Below, one piece after another: positions 6,576 through 12,719 of a stretch of DNA of 16,449 nucleotides. The notes under the pieces are model-generated. The model searched no databases. It saw only the letters and a program-made list of their open reading frames with translations, and was not told where the DNA came from. Position 1 is the first letter of the stretch. Every line of letters begins with the position of its first letter. The stretch lies in contig DAIERN010000010.1 of the NCBI GenBank assembly GCA_027346765.1, forward strand, positions 1-16,449, given 5' to 3'. Made by a program: the position numbers and the translations under genes. Source of the stretch: Chloroflexota bacterium (GTDB lineage Bacteria; Chloroflexota; Limnocylindria; Limnocylindrales; CSP1-4).

Positions 6576-7847
6576 ATGGGAATCCGCCGACCCGATTACA
6601 ACCGCCGTGTCGCCGTCACTGGCCTCGGCATCATCAGCCCCATCGGCCAGGACAAGGACGCCGTGTGGGACAGCCTGATCAATGGCCGCACCGGCCTCAA
6701 GCGCATCACGCGCTGGGATCCCACGCCCTATGAGGCGCAGATCAGCGGTGAGGTGAACGACTTCGACGGCACCAAGTGGATGGACTTCAAGGCCATTCGC
6801 CGGACCGACCGCAACGTAGTCCTGGGTGTCGCGGCGTCGAAGATGGCGCTCGCCGACTCGGGGCTGGAAGTCACCGACGACAACCGCGATGACATCGGCA
6901 TCTACTTCGGCTCAGGCGGCGGCGGGCCATACCTGCTCATGGAGAACCTTGAGAAGTGGCACGCCAGCGGCGCGCGCACCGTTTCACCGTTCTTCATCGC
7001 CAACATGCTGCCTGACACGGCGTCCGGCCAGATCGCGATCGAGACCGGCATCCGCGGCTCGAACATGTGCATCGTCACCGCCTGCTCGACGGGCACGCAC
7101 AACATTGGTGAGGCGGCTGAGGGCATTCGCCGCGGCGACTTCATCGCAGCGATTGCCGGCGCGACGGAGAACCCGCTGCACGAGATGGTCTACATCGGCT
7201 TCTCGAACATGCGCGGCATGGGCAAGCCGCGCGACGGCGAGCCGATCGAGACGGTGTCGCGGCCGTTCGACAAGACGCGCGACGGTTTCGTGCTGGGCGA
7301 GGGCAGTGGCGCGCTGGTGCTGGAGGATCTCGAGTACGCCAAGGCGCGCGGCGCGACGATCTACGCCGAGGTTGTTGGTTACGGCTCAGCCGCCGACGCG
7401 TGGGACCTCATCCAGCCCGTTGAGAAGGGCGATGGCGCGCGGCGCGCGATGATCCAGGCACTGGAGCGCCACGGCGTCCCGGCGAACGAGATCGACCTGA
7501 TCAACCCGCATGGCACGTCGACGCCGCTGGGCGACCTGCGTGAAGCGCAGGCCATCTGGGCGACATTCGGCGACCACACCCCAGACGTGGCGATCAGCGC
7601 GACCAAGTCGCTGACAGGGCACCTGATGGGCGCGGCCGGCGCGGTGGAAGGCGTCTTCACCGTGTTGAGCGTGTACCACCAGACGGCGCCGGCGACGGCC
7701 AACTACCGCGACGAGGACCCGGAGATCAACCTCAACGTCGTTCACGGCGAGGCCAAGAAGATGGAGATTCGCTACGCGATGAGCGACAACATTGGCCTGG
7801 GCGGCCACAACGGCGCGGTGATCTTCAAGCGCTACGACGGCGCCTGA
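6576..7847 (+). CDS. fabF: 3-oxoacyl-ACP synthase II (KAS II)
   Basis: This condensing enzyme extends acyl-ACP by two carbons using malonyl-ACP. The thiolase-fold catalytic triad is visible: Cys170 (VTACSTGTH), His312 (INPHGTSTPLGD) and His349 (KSLTGHLMGAAGA, with Lys344). The N-terminal RRVAVTGLGIISPIG and the glycine-rich C-terminal SDNIGLGGHNGAVIFKR are characteristic. The length of 423 residues is slightly above the usual ~412. A small insertion in the loop GKPRDGEPIETVSRPFD accounts for part of this. The usual acpP and fabG neighbours are absent from both sides. The stop codon is the first part of a TGACCC/GGGTCA hairpin. Confidence 0.96.
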   Translation: MGIRRPDYNRRVAVTGLGIISPIGQDKDAVWDSLINGRTGLKRITRWDPTPYEAQISGEVNDFDGTKWMDFKAIRRTDRNVVLGVAASKMALADSGLEVTDDNRDDIGIYFGSGGGGPYLLMENLEKWHASGARTVSPFFIANMLPDTASGQIAIETGIRGSNMCIVTACSTGTHNIGEAAEGIRRGDFIAAIAGATENPLHEMVYIGFSNMRGMGKPRDGEPIETVSRPFDKTRDGFVLGEGSGALVLEDLEYAKARGATIYAEVVGYGSAADAWDLIQPVEKGDGARRAMIQALERHGVPANEIDLINPHGTSTPLGDLREAQAIWATFGDHTPDVAISATKSLTGHLMGAAGAVEGVFTVLSVYHQTAPATANYRDEDPEINLNVVHGEAKKMEIRYAMSDNIGLGGHNGAVIFKRYDGA

Positions 7848-7878
7848 CCCTCTGGGCGGGGTCACGCGCTATTGTTTT
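7845..7878 (+). terminator. Weak possible terminator after fabF
   Basis: TGACCC (7845-7850, including the fabF stop) pairs with GGGTCA (7859-7864) around an 8-base loop. A short TTGTTTT run (7872-7878) follows, but about 8 bases after the stem, which is farther than in a standard intrinsic terminator. The call is tentative. Confidence 0.3.
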
Positions 7879-8005
7879 GGCTCGTTTCTGGCAAATAGCG
7901 AGTGCGCGCCGTCATTTCGTCGCGTTTCTGGCGTATCGCCAGAAATCGGCCCAAACGCGCCTGATTCCCGGTACCCGTCTCGCCATTACGCAGAATTGAG
8001 CCAAA
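7876..8005. repeat. Nested inverted repeat, cassette 1
   Basis: The outer arms are 7876-7902 and the reverse complement of 7979-8005, matching at 21 of 27 positions. Both read TTTGGCTC, two variable bases, TTCTG, three variable bases, AAT, one variable base, GCGAG. Inside is a perfect 9-bp stem, TTTCTGGCG (7925-7933) and CGCCAGAAA (7937-7945), with loop TAT. CGCGTTT (7921-7927) can also pair with AAACGCG (7953-7959). TTTCTGG also occurs in the left outer arm, so inner and outer arms look related. No target-site duplication is evident. Confidence 0.65.
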
Positions 8006-8034
8006 GCGCGTGGCGGCCATTCAGCCGGTCCGTG

Positions 8035-8176
8035 TTTGCGTCAAATGGACGCCATGCGTCCACCGGTTCGTCGATGGCGCCAGATCTTGCGTCAACTGGC
8101 TCGTATTCAATCCAGCTGACGCAAAGGTGAGCCGGCTCGGCCGATCGCTGGCCGTATTTGGTCCACCTGACTCAAA
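8035..8176. repeat. Nested inverted repeat, cassette 2, with four copies of a 13-base motif
   Basis: The motif TTG[CA]GTCA[AG]NTGG occurs four times. On the plus strand it is at 8036-8048 and 8087-8099. On the minus strand it is at 8124-8112 and 8175-8163. The outer two copies face each other, and the inner two form a 13-bp stem with one mismatch around a 12-base loop (8100-8111). A further perfect hairpin, TGGACGC-CAT-GCGTCCA, lies at 8046-8062. The right outer arm reaches the region just before GTG 8185. The layout parallels cassette 1. Confidence 0.65.
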
Positions 8177-8184
8177 CTGACCTC

Positions 8185-9336
8185 GTGGCGCCCACCATCC
8201 ACCCCAAGGACGCGCGGCGGATTGCGGTCGCGGCCGCGCTCCTGGGGGCGCCGGCCCTGCCGCCAGCGACGGACAGCGTGGTGGAGGTCGCGCGCCACTT
8301 TGGCGGCATCCAGATCGACCCGACGCGGACCGTCGAGCGGACGCAGCACCTGGTGCTGTGGAGCCGCATCCGCGACTACGACCGGGCGCTGCTCGACCGC
8401 GTCCTGGCTGAGCGGCGCGCCTTCGAGTACGACGCGTTCATCCTGACGCCGGATCGGCTGCCGGAGCTGCGTCACGTGGCGCGCGTCTGGGCGACCGGCC
8501 GTGGCGACTGGCGCCAGCGGGCGCGCGACTTCATCAACGGCAATGCCGACTTCCGCCAATCGATCCTCGACCAGGTGCGCACCAACGGCCCGATGCAATC
8601 GCGCCAGTTCGACGACTCAAAGGTCAAGGTGGGCTGGGAATCGACGGGCTGGACTCACGGCAAGAACACGACGCGGATGCTCGAGTTCATGGGCGTCAAG
8701 CTCGACGTGGTTGTCGCCGGCCGCGTGGGCCAGGAGCGGCTGTGGGATCTGCCGGAGCGCGTACTGCCCGCAGACACGCCCGCCGGCGAGCTGACGGCAG
8801 CGGAGTACGAAGAGGCGCGGGTTATGCGGGCGATGCGCCGTTTTGGCGTCGCCACGCAACAGGAGATCCGCCTCCGCGCTTATGGGCTGTCGATCCCGGA
8901 TGCGAAGGCCCTGTTGGCCCGACTTGTCGCGGACGGCCGACTCATCCTGGTCAAGCTGGCCCTGGACGGAGGAGAAGTCGACGCCTTTGCGCTGCCATCC
9001 GCATTGGCGGCCAAGGAACTGGCGCCGCGGACCACCCTGCTGTCGCCGTTCGACCCGCTGGTCTACGACCGCGACCGCACCGTCCGGCTATTCGGCTTCA
9101 GCTACAAGCTCGAGATGTACAAGCCCGTGGCGGAACGCGAGTTCGGCCACTTCGTGCTGCCCATCCTGCACGACAACCAGCTGGTGGGACGGCTCGACTC
9201 CGAACGCGACCGCAAGAGAAACGAGCTCATCGTGCGCAAGCTCCACTGGGAGGGGCGCAGACCTGACGCGGCCGTCGTTACCGCCGCGAATCAGGCCGTC
9301 GACGAGCTGCGCGAGTTCGTTGCTGCCGGCTCCTAG
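8185..9336 (+). CDS. Winged-helix DNA-binding protein, YcaQ/AlkX-like (HTH_42)
   Basis: This ~383-residue protein belongs to the family of E. coli YcaQ (AlkX), whose known members are DNA glycosylases that unhook interstrand crosslinks and remove bulky alkyl adducts. Family blocks are visible in order: FGGIQIDPTRTVERTQHLVLW near the start, RRAFEYDAFI, the middle winged-helix region RAMRRFGVATQQEIRLRAYG, and the C-terminal TLLSPFDPLVYDRDRTVRLF, FSYKLEMYKPVAEREFGHF and LPILHDNQLVGRLD. The catalytic QxD motif of characterised relatives corresponds to QID in GGIQIDPTR. I start at GTG 8185, because the upstream TTG 8158 lies inside the repeat block; no Shine-Dalgarno sequence is visible. The substrate is inferred from the family only. 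Confidence 0.88.
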   Translation: MAPTIHPKDARRIAVAAALLGAPALPPATDSVVEVARHFGGIQIDPTRTVERTQHLVLWSRIRDYDRALLDRVLAERRAFEYDAFILTPDRLPELRHVARVWATGRGDWRQRARDFINGNADFRQSILDQVRTNGPMQSRQFDDSKVKVGWESTGWTHGKNTTRMLEFMGVKLDVVVAGRVGQERLWDLPERVLPADTPAGELTAAEYEEARVMRAMRRFGVATQQEIRLRAYGLSIPDAKALLARLVADGRLILVKLALDGGEVDAFALPSALAAKELAPRTTLLSPFDPLVYDRDRTVRLFGFSYKLEMYKPVAEREFGHFVLPILHDNQLVGRLDSERDRKRNELIVRKLHWEGRRPDAAVVTAANQAVDELREFVAAGS

Positions 9337-9340
9337 GCGG

Positions 9341-9373
9341 TAAGTCGGCGCAAAGTCGGCGCGAAGTCGGGCA
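9341..9373 (+). repeat. Three tandem 11-base repeats upstream of the gene at 9400
   Basis: TAAGTCGGCGC (9341-9351), AAAGTCGGCGC (9352-9362) and GAAGTCGGGCA (9363-9373) follow each other without gaps and share AAGTCGG. The 11-base period places each copy on nearly the same DNA face. They lie just upstream of the TACGGT box at 9388. This fits a binding array for a regulator such as an OmpR/PhoB-type protein, but no regulator is identified. Confidence 0.6.
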
Positions 9374-9387
9374 TAAGCGCCCAGGGC

Positions 9388-9393
9388 TACGGT
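9388..9393 (+). promoter_or_regulatory. Possible -10 box (TACGGT) of a leaderless gene
   Basis: CTACGGT lies 6 bases before GTG 9400, which has no Shine-Dalgarno sequence. The spacing fits a transcript that begins at the start codon. The -35 region is occupied by the third 11-base repeat, which may mean the promoter needs an activator. Confidence 0.4.
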
Positions 9394-9399
9394 CGGTGC

Positions 9400-9858
9400 G
9401 TGGACGTGGCGAGGTTGGCTCGACGATTGGCTTCGGGCGGCGGCTGGAAAGAGATCCGCCAAGTGTTTGGGTCATGGTCGGTGGAGCTCCCGGCGTCGTT
9501 CGAGGAGACCTTCATCGACAAGGACGGCTACTGGCACGCTTGGGATGACACCCGTTCGGTCTCGCTGACCTCACTGATAATCGACGACGAGCACGGACGG
9601 CCTGTTGAAGCCGACGCCATCAACAGATCGATGGTGACGCTGCTGGAAGGTGATGCGGTCGGTGACGTTCCGCCCGGATTGATCGGCCGCGCCGTGACAG
9701 CGCCAGCGCCACAGCCGGCCCGAGCGTCGCAGATGCTTCAGGGGATGATCGCCGAGCGGGGCCGAGTCCTCCTGGTAACCGTAACGAGCGACGACCTTGC
9801 ATGGTCGCGCGAGGTGTGGATGTCGATACGGCACCATCGTGCGCGAGCAATGGACTAA
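9400..9858 (+). CDS. Hypothetical protein, 152 aa
   Basis: I do not recognise this protein. The first half (residues about 15-85) has alternating hydrophobic stretches: WKEIRQVFGSWSVELPASF, DGYWHAWDDTRSVSLTSLII and a short acidic turn. A Pro/Ala-rich linker follows (PQPARAS, about residues 104-110). The last third, GRVLLVTVTSDDLAWSREVW then MSIRHH, looks like a strand and a helix. The general pattern (an LP..F strand, a paired strand, then a terminal W..I helix) recalls small PsbP/DcrB-type folds, but this is weak. No signal peptide or membrane segment is seen. It lies 40 bases upstream of the Phd antitoxin start but has its own promoter-like region. A real gene is supported by the TACGGT box and the upstream repeats. 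Confidence 0.65.
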   Translation: MDVARLARRLASGGGWKEIRQVFGSWSVELPASFEETFIDKDGYWHAWDDTRSVSLTSLIIDDEHGRPVEADAINRSMVTLLEGDAVGDVPPGLIGRAVTAPAPQPARASQMLQGMIAERGRVLLVTVTSDDLAWSREVWMSIRHHRARAMD

Positions 9859-9891
9859 GTTCTTGACTAAGTCCACCGTGGGAGTCATGCT
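9853..9891 (+). promoter_or_regulatory. Promoter and operator of the second toxin-antitoxin operon
   Basis: TTGACT (9863-9868) and CATGCT (9886-9891) are separated by 17 bases and make the best -35/-10 pair in the window. The predicted transcript start is at or just before ATG 9899, so the antitoxin mRNA should be leaderless. GACTAAGT is repeated at 9853-9860 and 9865-9872, a 12-base period overlapping the -35. This suggests autorepression by the antitoxin. The first GACTAAGT also overlaps the stop of the preceding gene. Confidence 0.6.
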
Positions 9892-9898
9892 CGGATGC

Positions 9899-10129
9899 AT
9901 GACTGAAGTCGGTGTGCACGAGGCGAAAACCCATCTGTCGCGGCTCCTCCGACGGGTGGCGGCGGGCGAGGAGATTGTGATCACAAGCGGCGGCAGGCCG
10001 GCGGCGAAGCTCGTACCGATCGAGCACGCCGAGCCACGCGAATTCGGCTTTGACCGCGGGCGTTTCGAGGTACCCGACGACTTCAACGATCCGCTGCCGG
10101 ACGACATCCTGGATCTATTCGAGAGGTGA
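9899..10129 (+). CDS. Type II antitoxin, Phd/YefM family
   Basis: This is a 76-residue antitoxin. The N-terminal MTEVGVHEAKTHLSRLLRRV and the following GEEIVITSGGRPAAKLVP are the classic Phd/YefM DNA-binding fold (residues 1-42). The C-terminal acidic tail (FEVPDDFNDPLPDDILDLF) is the toxin-binding part usual for PIN partners. The frame is open upstream to 9797, but family sequence begins at ATG 9899, where a promoter with no leader ends. ATG 9887 is a less likely start. Its stop overlaps the toxin start as GTGA. Confidence 0.93.
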   Translation: MTEVGVHEAKTHLSRLLRRVAAGEEIVITSGGRPAAKLVPIEHAEPREFGFDRGRFEVPDDFNDPLPDDILDLFER

Positions 10130-10515
10130 GATACCTGCTCGATACCCACGTCTGGCTATGGCTTGCGACGCGACCGGAGCGCATTCGTCCCGATCTACTG
10201 GACGAGCTGAGTCGCGAACAAACCGGGCTCGTGTTCTCCGCAGTGTCGTCATGGGAGATCGCCATCAAATGGGCGGCCGGCCGTTTGGAGCTGCCCGAGC
10301 CACCTGCCAAGTACGTGCCCCGGACGATGCGCCAGTCCAAGGCCGCCGGTCTCGCCGTCGAGCATGCCCACGCTCTCCAGGTCGCGACCATGCCGCGTCA
10401 CCATCGCGATCCGTTTGATCGGCTGCTGATCGCACAATCGCAGATCGAATCGATACCCATCGTCACCGGCGACGCAGCCTTCGATGCCTACGAAGTCGAG
10501 ATAGTCAGGCCGTAG
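10126..10515 (+). CDS. PIN-domain toxin, VapC-like (PhdYefM-paired subgroup)
   Basis: This is a 129-residue PIN-domain protein of the subgroup that pairs with Phd-type antitoxins. MRYLLDTHVWLWL contributes Asp6, SAVSSWEIAIK contributes Glu44, HHRDPFDRLLIAQ contributes Asp95/Asp98, and IPIVTGDAAFDAY contributes Asp116. These are the acidic residues of a PIN ribonuclease site. The GTG start overlaps the antitoxin stop by four bases. The last 11 bases overlap the convergent dihydroorotase gene. It is unrelated in detail to the first PIN toxin, so the two modules are independent acquisitions rather than a duplication. Confidence 0.93.
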   Translation: MRYLLDTHVWLWLATRPERIRPDLLDELSREQTGLVFSAVSSWEIAIKWAAGRLELPEPPAKYVPRTMRQSKAAGLAVEHAHALQVATMPRHHRDPFDRLLIAQSQIESIPIVTGDAAFDAYEVEIVRP

Positions 10516-11848
10516 TCACGGGCCGACCCCAGCCGGGCTGGCCCACGAGCTGGCCGTCGCGGACGACGACCTTGCCGCGGACGATGGTGGCCACGACCGC
10601 GCCCATGGTCGCGCGCCCCTCCCACGGCGAGAGGTTGTTCATGCCATGCAGGTCCGCAGCGTGGATCTCGCCGGCGCGAGCGAGATCGACGAGCGTCAGG
10701 TCGGCGTCCGCGCCGACCGCGACCTGGCCCTTGCGCGGCCACACGCCCCACGTCTTGGCCACAGATTCAGATGTCGCGTGAACGAGCCGCTCGAGGCTGA
10801 GCCGGCCATCGCGAACGGCAGTCAGCATCACTGGCAACAGCGTCTCGACGCCGGCAAAGCCGCTCGGCACGTCCCAGATCGAGGCGCGGACCTTATCGGC
10901 CGCGAGATGCGGCGCGTGATCGCTGGCGAGCGTGGTGATGCGGCCATCAGCCAGCGCGGCAAGCAGCGCGCTCGCGTCCGGCTCACCGCGAATGGGCGGG
11001 TTGACCTTGGCCACGCCACCAAAGTCGGCATAGGCCTCGCGCCCGAGCAGCGCGTGGTGCGGCGTGACCTCGCACGTCAGGTCGATGCCCTCCTCGCGCC
11101 ACGACTCGATCGCGTGCAGCCCAAGGGCACTGGAAACGTGGCAGATGTGACCCATCGCGTTGGCCGCCTGCAAGAGAGCGGCGATGCGCTCGATCGCCCG
11201 CACCTCCGCCTTGGCCGGGCGCATCTCGAGGTGGGCGATCGGGTCAGTCCGGGTGTCATGCGAACGCGCGGCGTCGATCGTCGCGCGATCCTCGGCGTGG
11301 AACGCCACGCGCAAACCGGAAACGCGGGCGTGCTCCAGGCCGCGAAGCAGTTCGTCCTCGTTTGGAGCGGGAAGGTTGCCGGTAGTCGGCCCGACAAATG
11401 CTTTCAAGCCCACCACCAATCCCGATCCGGCAAGGTCGCCCGTTTGAGCAGTGTGTTGACCCAAGAGCCCGAACAGCCCGAAGTCGCAGTAGGCGGTCAC
11501 CTCCGCCAGGGCCAGCTTCTCCCGCGCGCGCTCGACCGAGTCAGTCGGCGGGATCGTGTTGGGCATGTCGAGCACCGTCGTCACGCCGCCGAACACCGCG
11601 GCACGGGTGCCCGTGAGCCACGTCTCCTCGTGCGTCAGGCCGGGCTCGCGCAAGTGGACGTGGCCGTCGATCAGGCCGGGCAGCGCAACGAGGCCGGTGC
11701 CGTCGATCGCCTCTGCAGCCGGGACGAGCGGCAGCGGGCCGGGTGCCAGGATCGCCGAGAAGGCGCCGTCGGTGATGAATATGTTCGCCAGGCGCTGTCC
11801 GGCCGCGGACACTAGGGTGACGTTGCGGATGAGCAGGTCGACAGCCAC
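10505..11848 (-). CDS. pyrC: Dihydroorotase, class I (allantoinase-like amidohydrolase)
   Basis: This is a 447-residue zinc amidohydrolase that most likely closes carbamoyl-aspartate to dihydroorotate in pyrimidine synthesis. Metal-site residues are visible: His63 and His65 (DGHVHLREPG), the carboxylatable Lys149 (VVGLKAFVG), His184 (VAFHAED), His237 (GHICHVSS) and Asp310 (LASDHAPH). TTVLDMPNTIPPT and KVNPPIRGEP favour dihydroorotase over allantoinase, but the two families are close and allantoinase cannot be excluded. No other pyr gene is adjacent. The start is GTG 11848, only one base from the divergent ATG 11850, with no Shine-Dalgarno sequence. The 3' end overlaps the PIN toxin gene by 11 bases. 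Confidence 0.87.
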   Translation of the reverse strand: MAVDLLIRNVTLVSAAGQRLANIFITDGAFSAILAPGPLPLVPAAEAIDGTGLVALPGLIDGHVHLREPGLTHEETWLTGTRAAVFGGVTTVLDMPNTIPPTDSVERAREKLALAEVTAYCDFGLFGLLGQHTAQTGDLAGSGLVVGLKAFVGPTTGNLPAPNEDELLRGLEHARVSGLRVAFHAEDRATIDAARSHDTRTDPIAHLEMRPAKAEVRAIERIAALLQAANAMGHICHVSSALGLHAIESWREEGIDLTCEVTPHHALLGREAYADFGGVAKVNPPIRGEPDASALLAALADGRITTLASDHAPHLAADKVRASIWDVPSGFAGVETLLPVMLTAVRDGRLSLERLVHATSESVAKTWGVWPRKGQVAVGADADLTLVDLARAGEIHAADLHGMNNLSPWEGRATMGAVVATIVRGKVVVRDGQLVGQPGWGRPVTTA

Positions 11849-11849
11849 G

Positions 11850-12719
11850 ATGCCAAGTGTGAACGACGCGCGCCGGGCCCACCCGGTGTTGGGCTTCTAC
11901 GGCCCGGATTCGATGATGTGGCGCATCAACCGCGAGGCCGTGCTGCTGGGCGCCGGACCGGCGGCGCTGCTGCTGCAGGTCGCGCATCCGCTCATCGCGG
12001 AAGGCGTGGCGCAACATTCGAGCTTCGAGCAGGACCCCTGGCACCGCCTGCACGGCACCATCCGGACGACGATGGACCTGGTGTTCGGCGACGGCGTCCA
12101 CGCTGAGCGGGCAGTCAAGCGGCTCAACACCGTCCATGCCGGTGTGCGCGGTGAGAACTACCGCGCCATGGATCCGCGGCTGCTGCTGTGGGTGCAGGCG
12201 ACGCTGATCGTGACGAGCGTCGCCGCGTATCAGCGCTGGGTGGGGCCTCTCAGCGCTGGCGAGCGCGAGCAGTTCTGGCAGGAGGCGCGCGCCGTGGGCA
12301 CGCGGCTGGGCATCCCGCTCAGCGCCAGCCCCGCCGATTGGCCTGCCCTCCAGCGCTACTGGGCCGACATGCTGGCCGACGACGGGCCGGTCCACGCCTC
12401 GCCCACTGCTCGGCGGTTGGCGCGGCTGATCGTGCGCCCGCCCTTCCCGTTCGTGCCCGGGTCACTAATCGATCTCGCCGCCCTCCCCGGTCTGGCCCTC
12501 CTGCCGCCGCGCCTCCGCGCCGAGTTCGACATCAGCTGGGACCCAGCCAAAGCGCGGCTCGCGCGCGGGCTGGGAATCGCCATTCGGGCGTGGGTGAAGG
12601 TCATTCCGGTGAATCTCCGGTCAATGCCTCAGGCGCGCGCTGCTTACCGGCGGGTGGCTGCGGCTGGCGGAGCAATCGAGCGGCCACCGTCGACCACGAG
12701 GACAGCTCCGGTCACGTAG
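11850..12719 (+). CDS. DUF2236 / MpaB-like oxygenase family protein
   Basis: This is a 289-residue protein of the DUF2236 family, which includes the rubber-oxygenase (Lcp) catalytic domain and MpaB-type enzymes that bind heme. Family blocks are FYGPDSMMWRINREAVLLGAG (12-style N-terminus), LLQVAHPLIAEGVAQHSSF (around 41-59, His46), RLNTVHAGVRG (91-101, His96) and YRAMDPRLLLWVQATLIVTS. His46 or His96 may be a metal ligand by analogy; its reaction is unknown. No signal peptide is seen. The last roughly 25 residues (after RSMPQARAAYRRV) run through the 3' end of the convergent short-chain dehydrogenase gene and do not look conserved. GTG 11859 is an alternative start. Confidence 0.85.
   Translation: MPSVNDARRAHPVLGFYGPDSMMWRINREAVLLGAGPAALLLQVAHPLIAEGVAQHSSFEQDPWHRLHGTIRTTMDLVFGDGVHAERAVKRLNTVHAGVRGENYRAMDPRLLLWVQATLIVTSVAAYQRWVGPLSAGEREQFWQEARAVGTRLGIPLSASPADWPALQRYWADMLADDGPVHASPTARRLARLIVRPPFPFVPGSLIDLAALPGLALLPPRLRAEFDISWDPAKARLARGLGIAIRAWVKVIPVNLRSMPQARAAYRRVAAAGGAIERPPSTTRTAPVT

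Larger units (their letters stand above)
7848..8184. other. Gene-free stretch between fabF and the AlkX-like gene
   Basis: These 337 bases hold no credible coding frame and no tRNA-like sequence. Instead they contain degenerate repeats of about 26 bases in both orientations. The repeats form two nested inverted repeats, at 7876-8005 and 8035-8176, joined by a 29-base linker. Three compact hairpins lie inside (7925-7945, 8046-8062 and 8087-8124). The promoter for the AlkX-like gene must also lie here, but I could not identify a clear -35/-10 pair. Confidence 0.7.

Noticed and set aside
7925..7945. The perfect 9-bp hairpin as an intrinsic terminator of fabF
   Set aside because: No T-rich run follows it (TCGGCCC instead), and it is the centre of a larger inverted repeat.
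7876..8176. CRISPR array
   Set aside because: The repeats are degenerate, occur in both orientations and have no regular spacers; no cas genes are nearby.
7876..8176. Integron attC sites (nested inverted arms of similar size)
   Set aside because: The arms lack the GTTRRRY and RYYYAAC core boxes, and there is no integrase or cassette array.
7848..8184. A tRNA in the long intergenic stretch (GGTTCGTC near 8065)
   Set aside because: No cloverleaf: the T-loop-like string has no matching stem, anticodon arm or acceptor pairing.
10646..11815. A 389-codon open frame on the plus strand opposite the dihydroorotase gene
   Set aside because: It lies entirely antisense to a clear enzyme, is rich in Arg/Gly/Ala/Val as expected from GC-rich shadow frames, and shows no domain.
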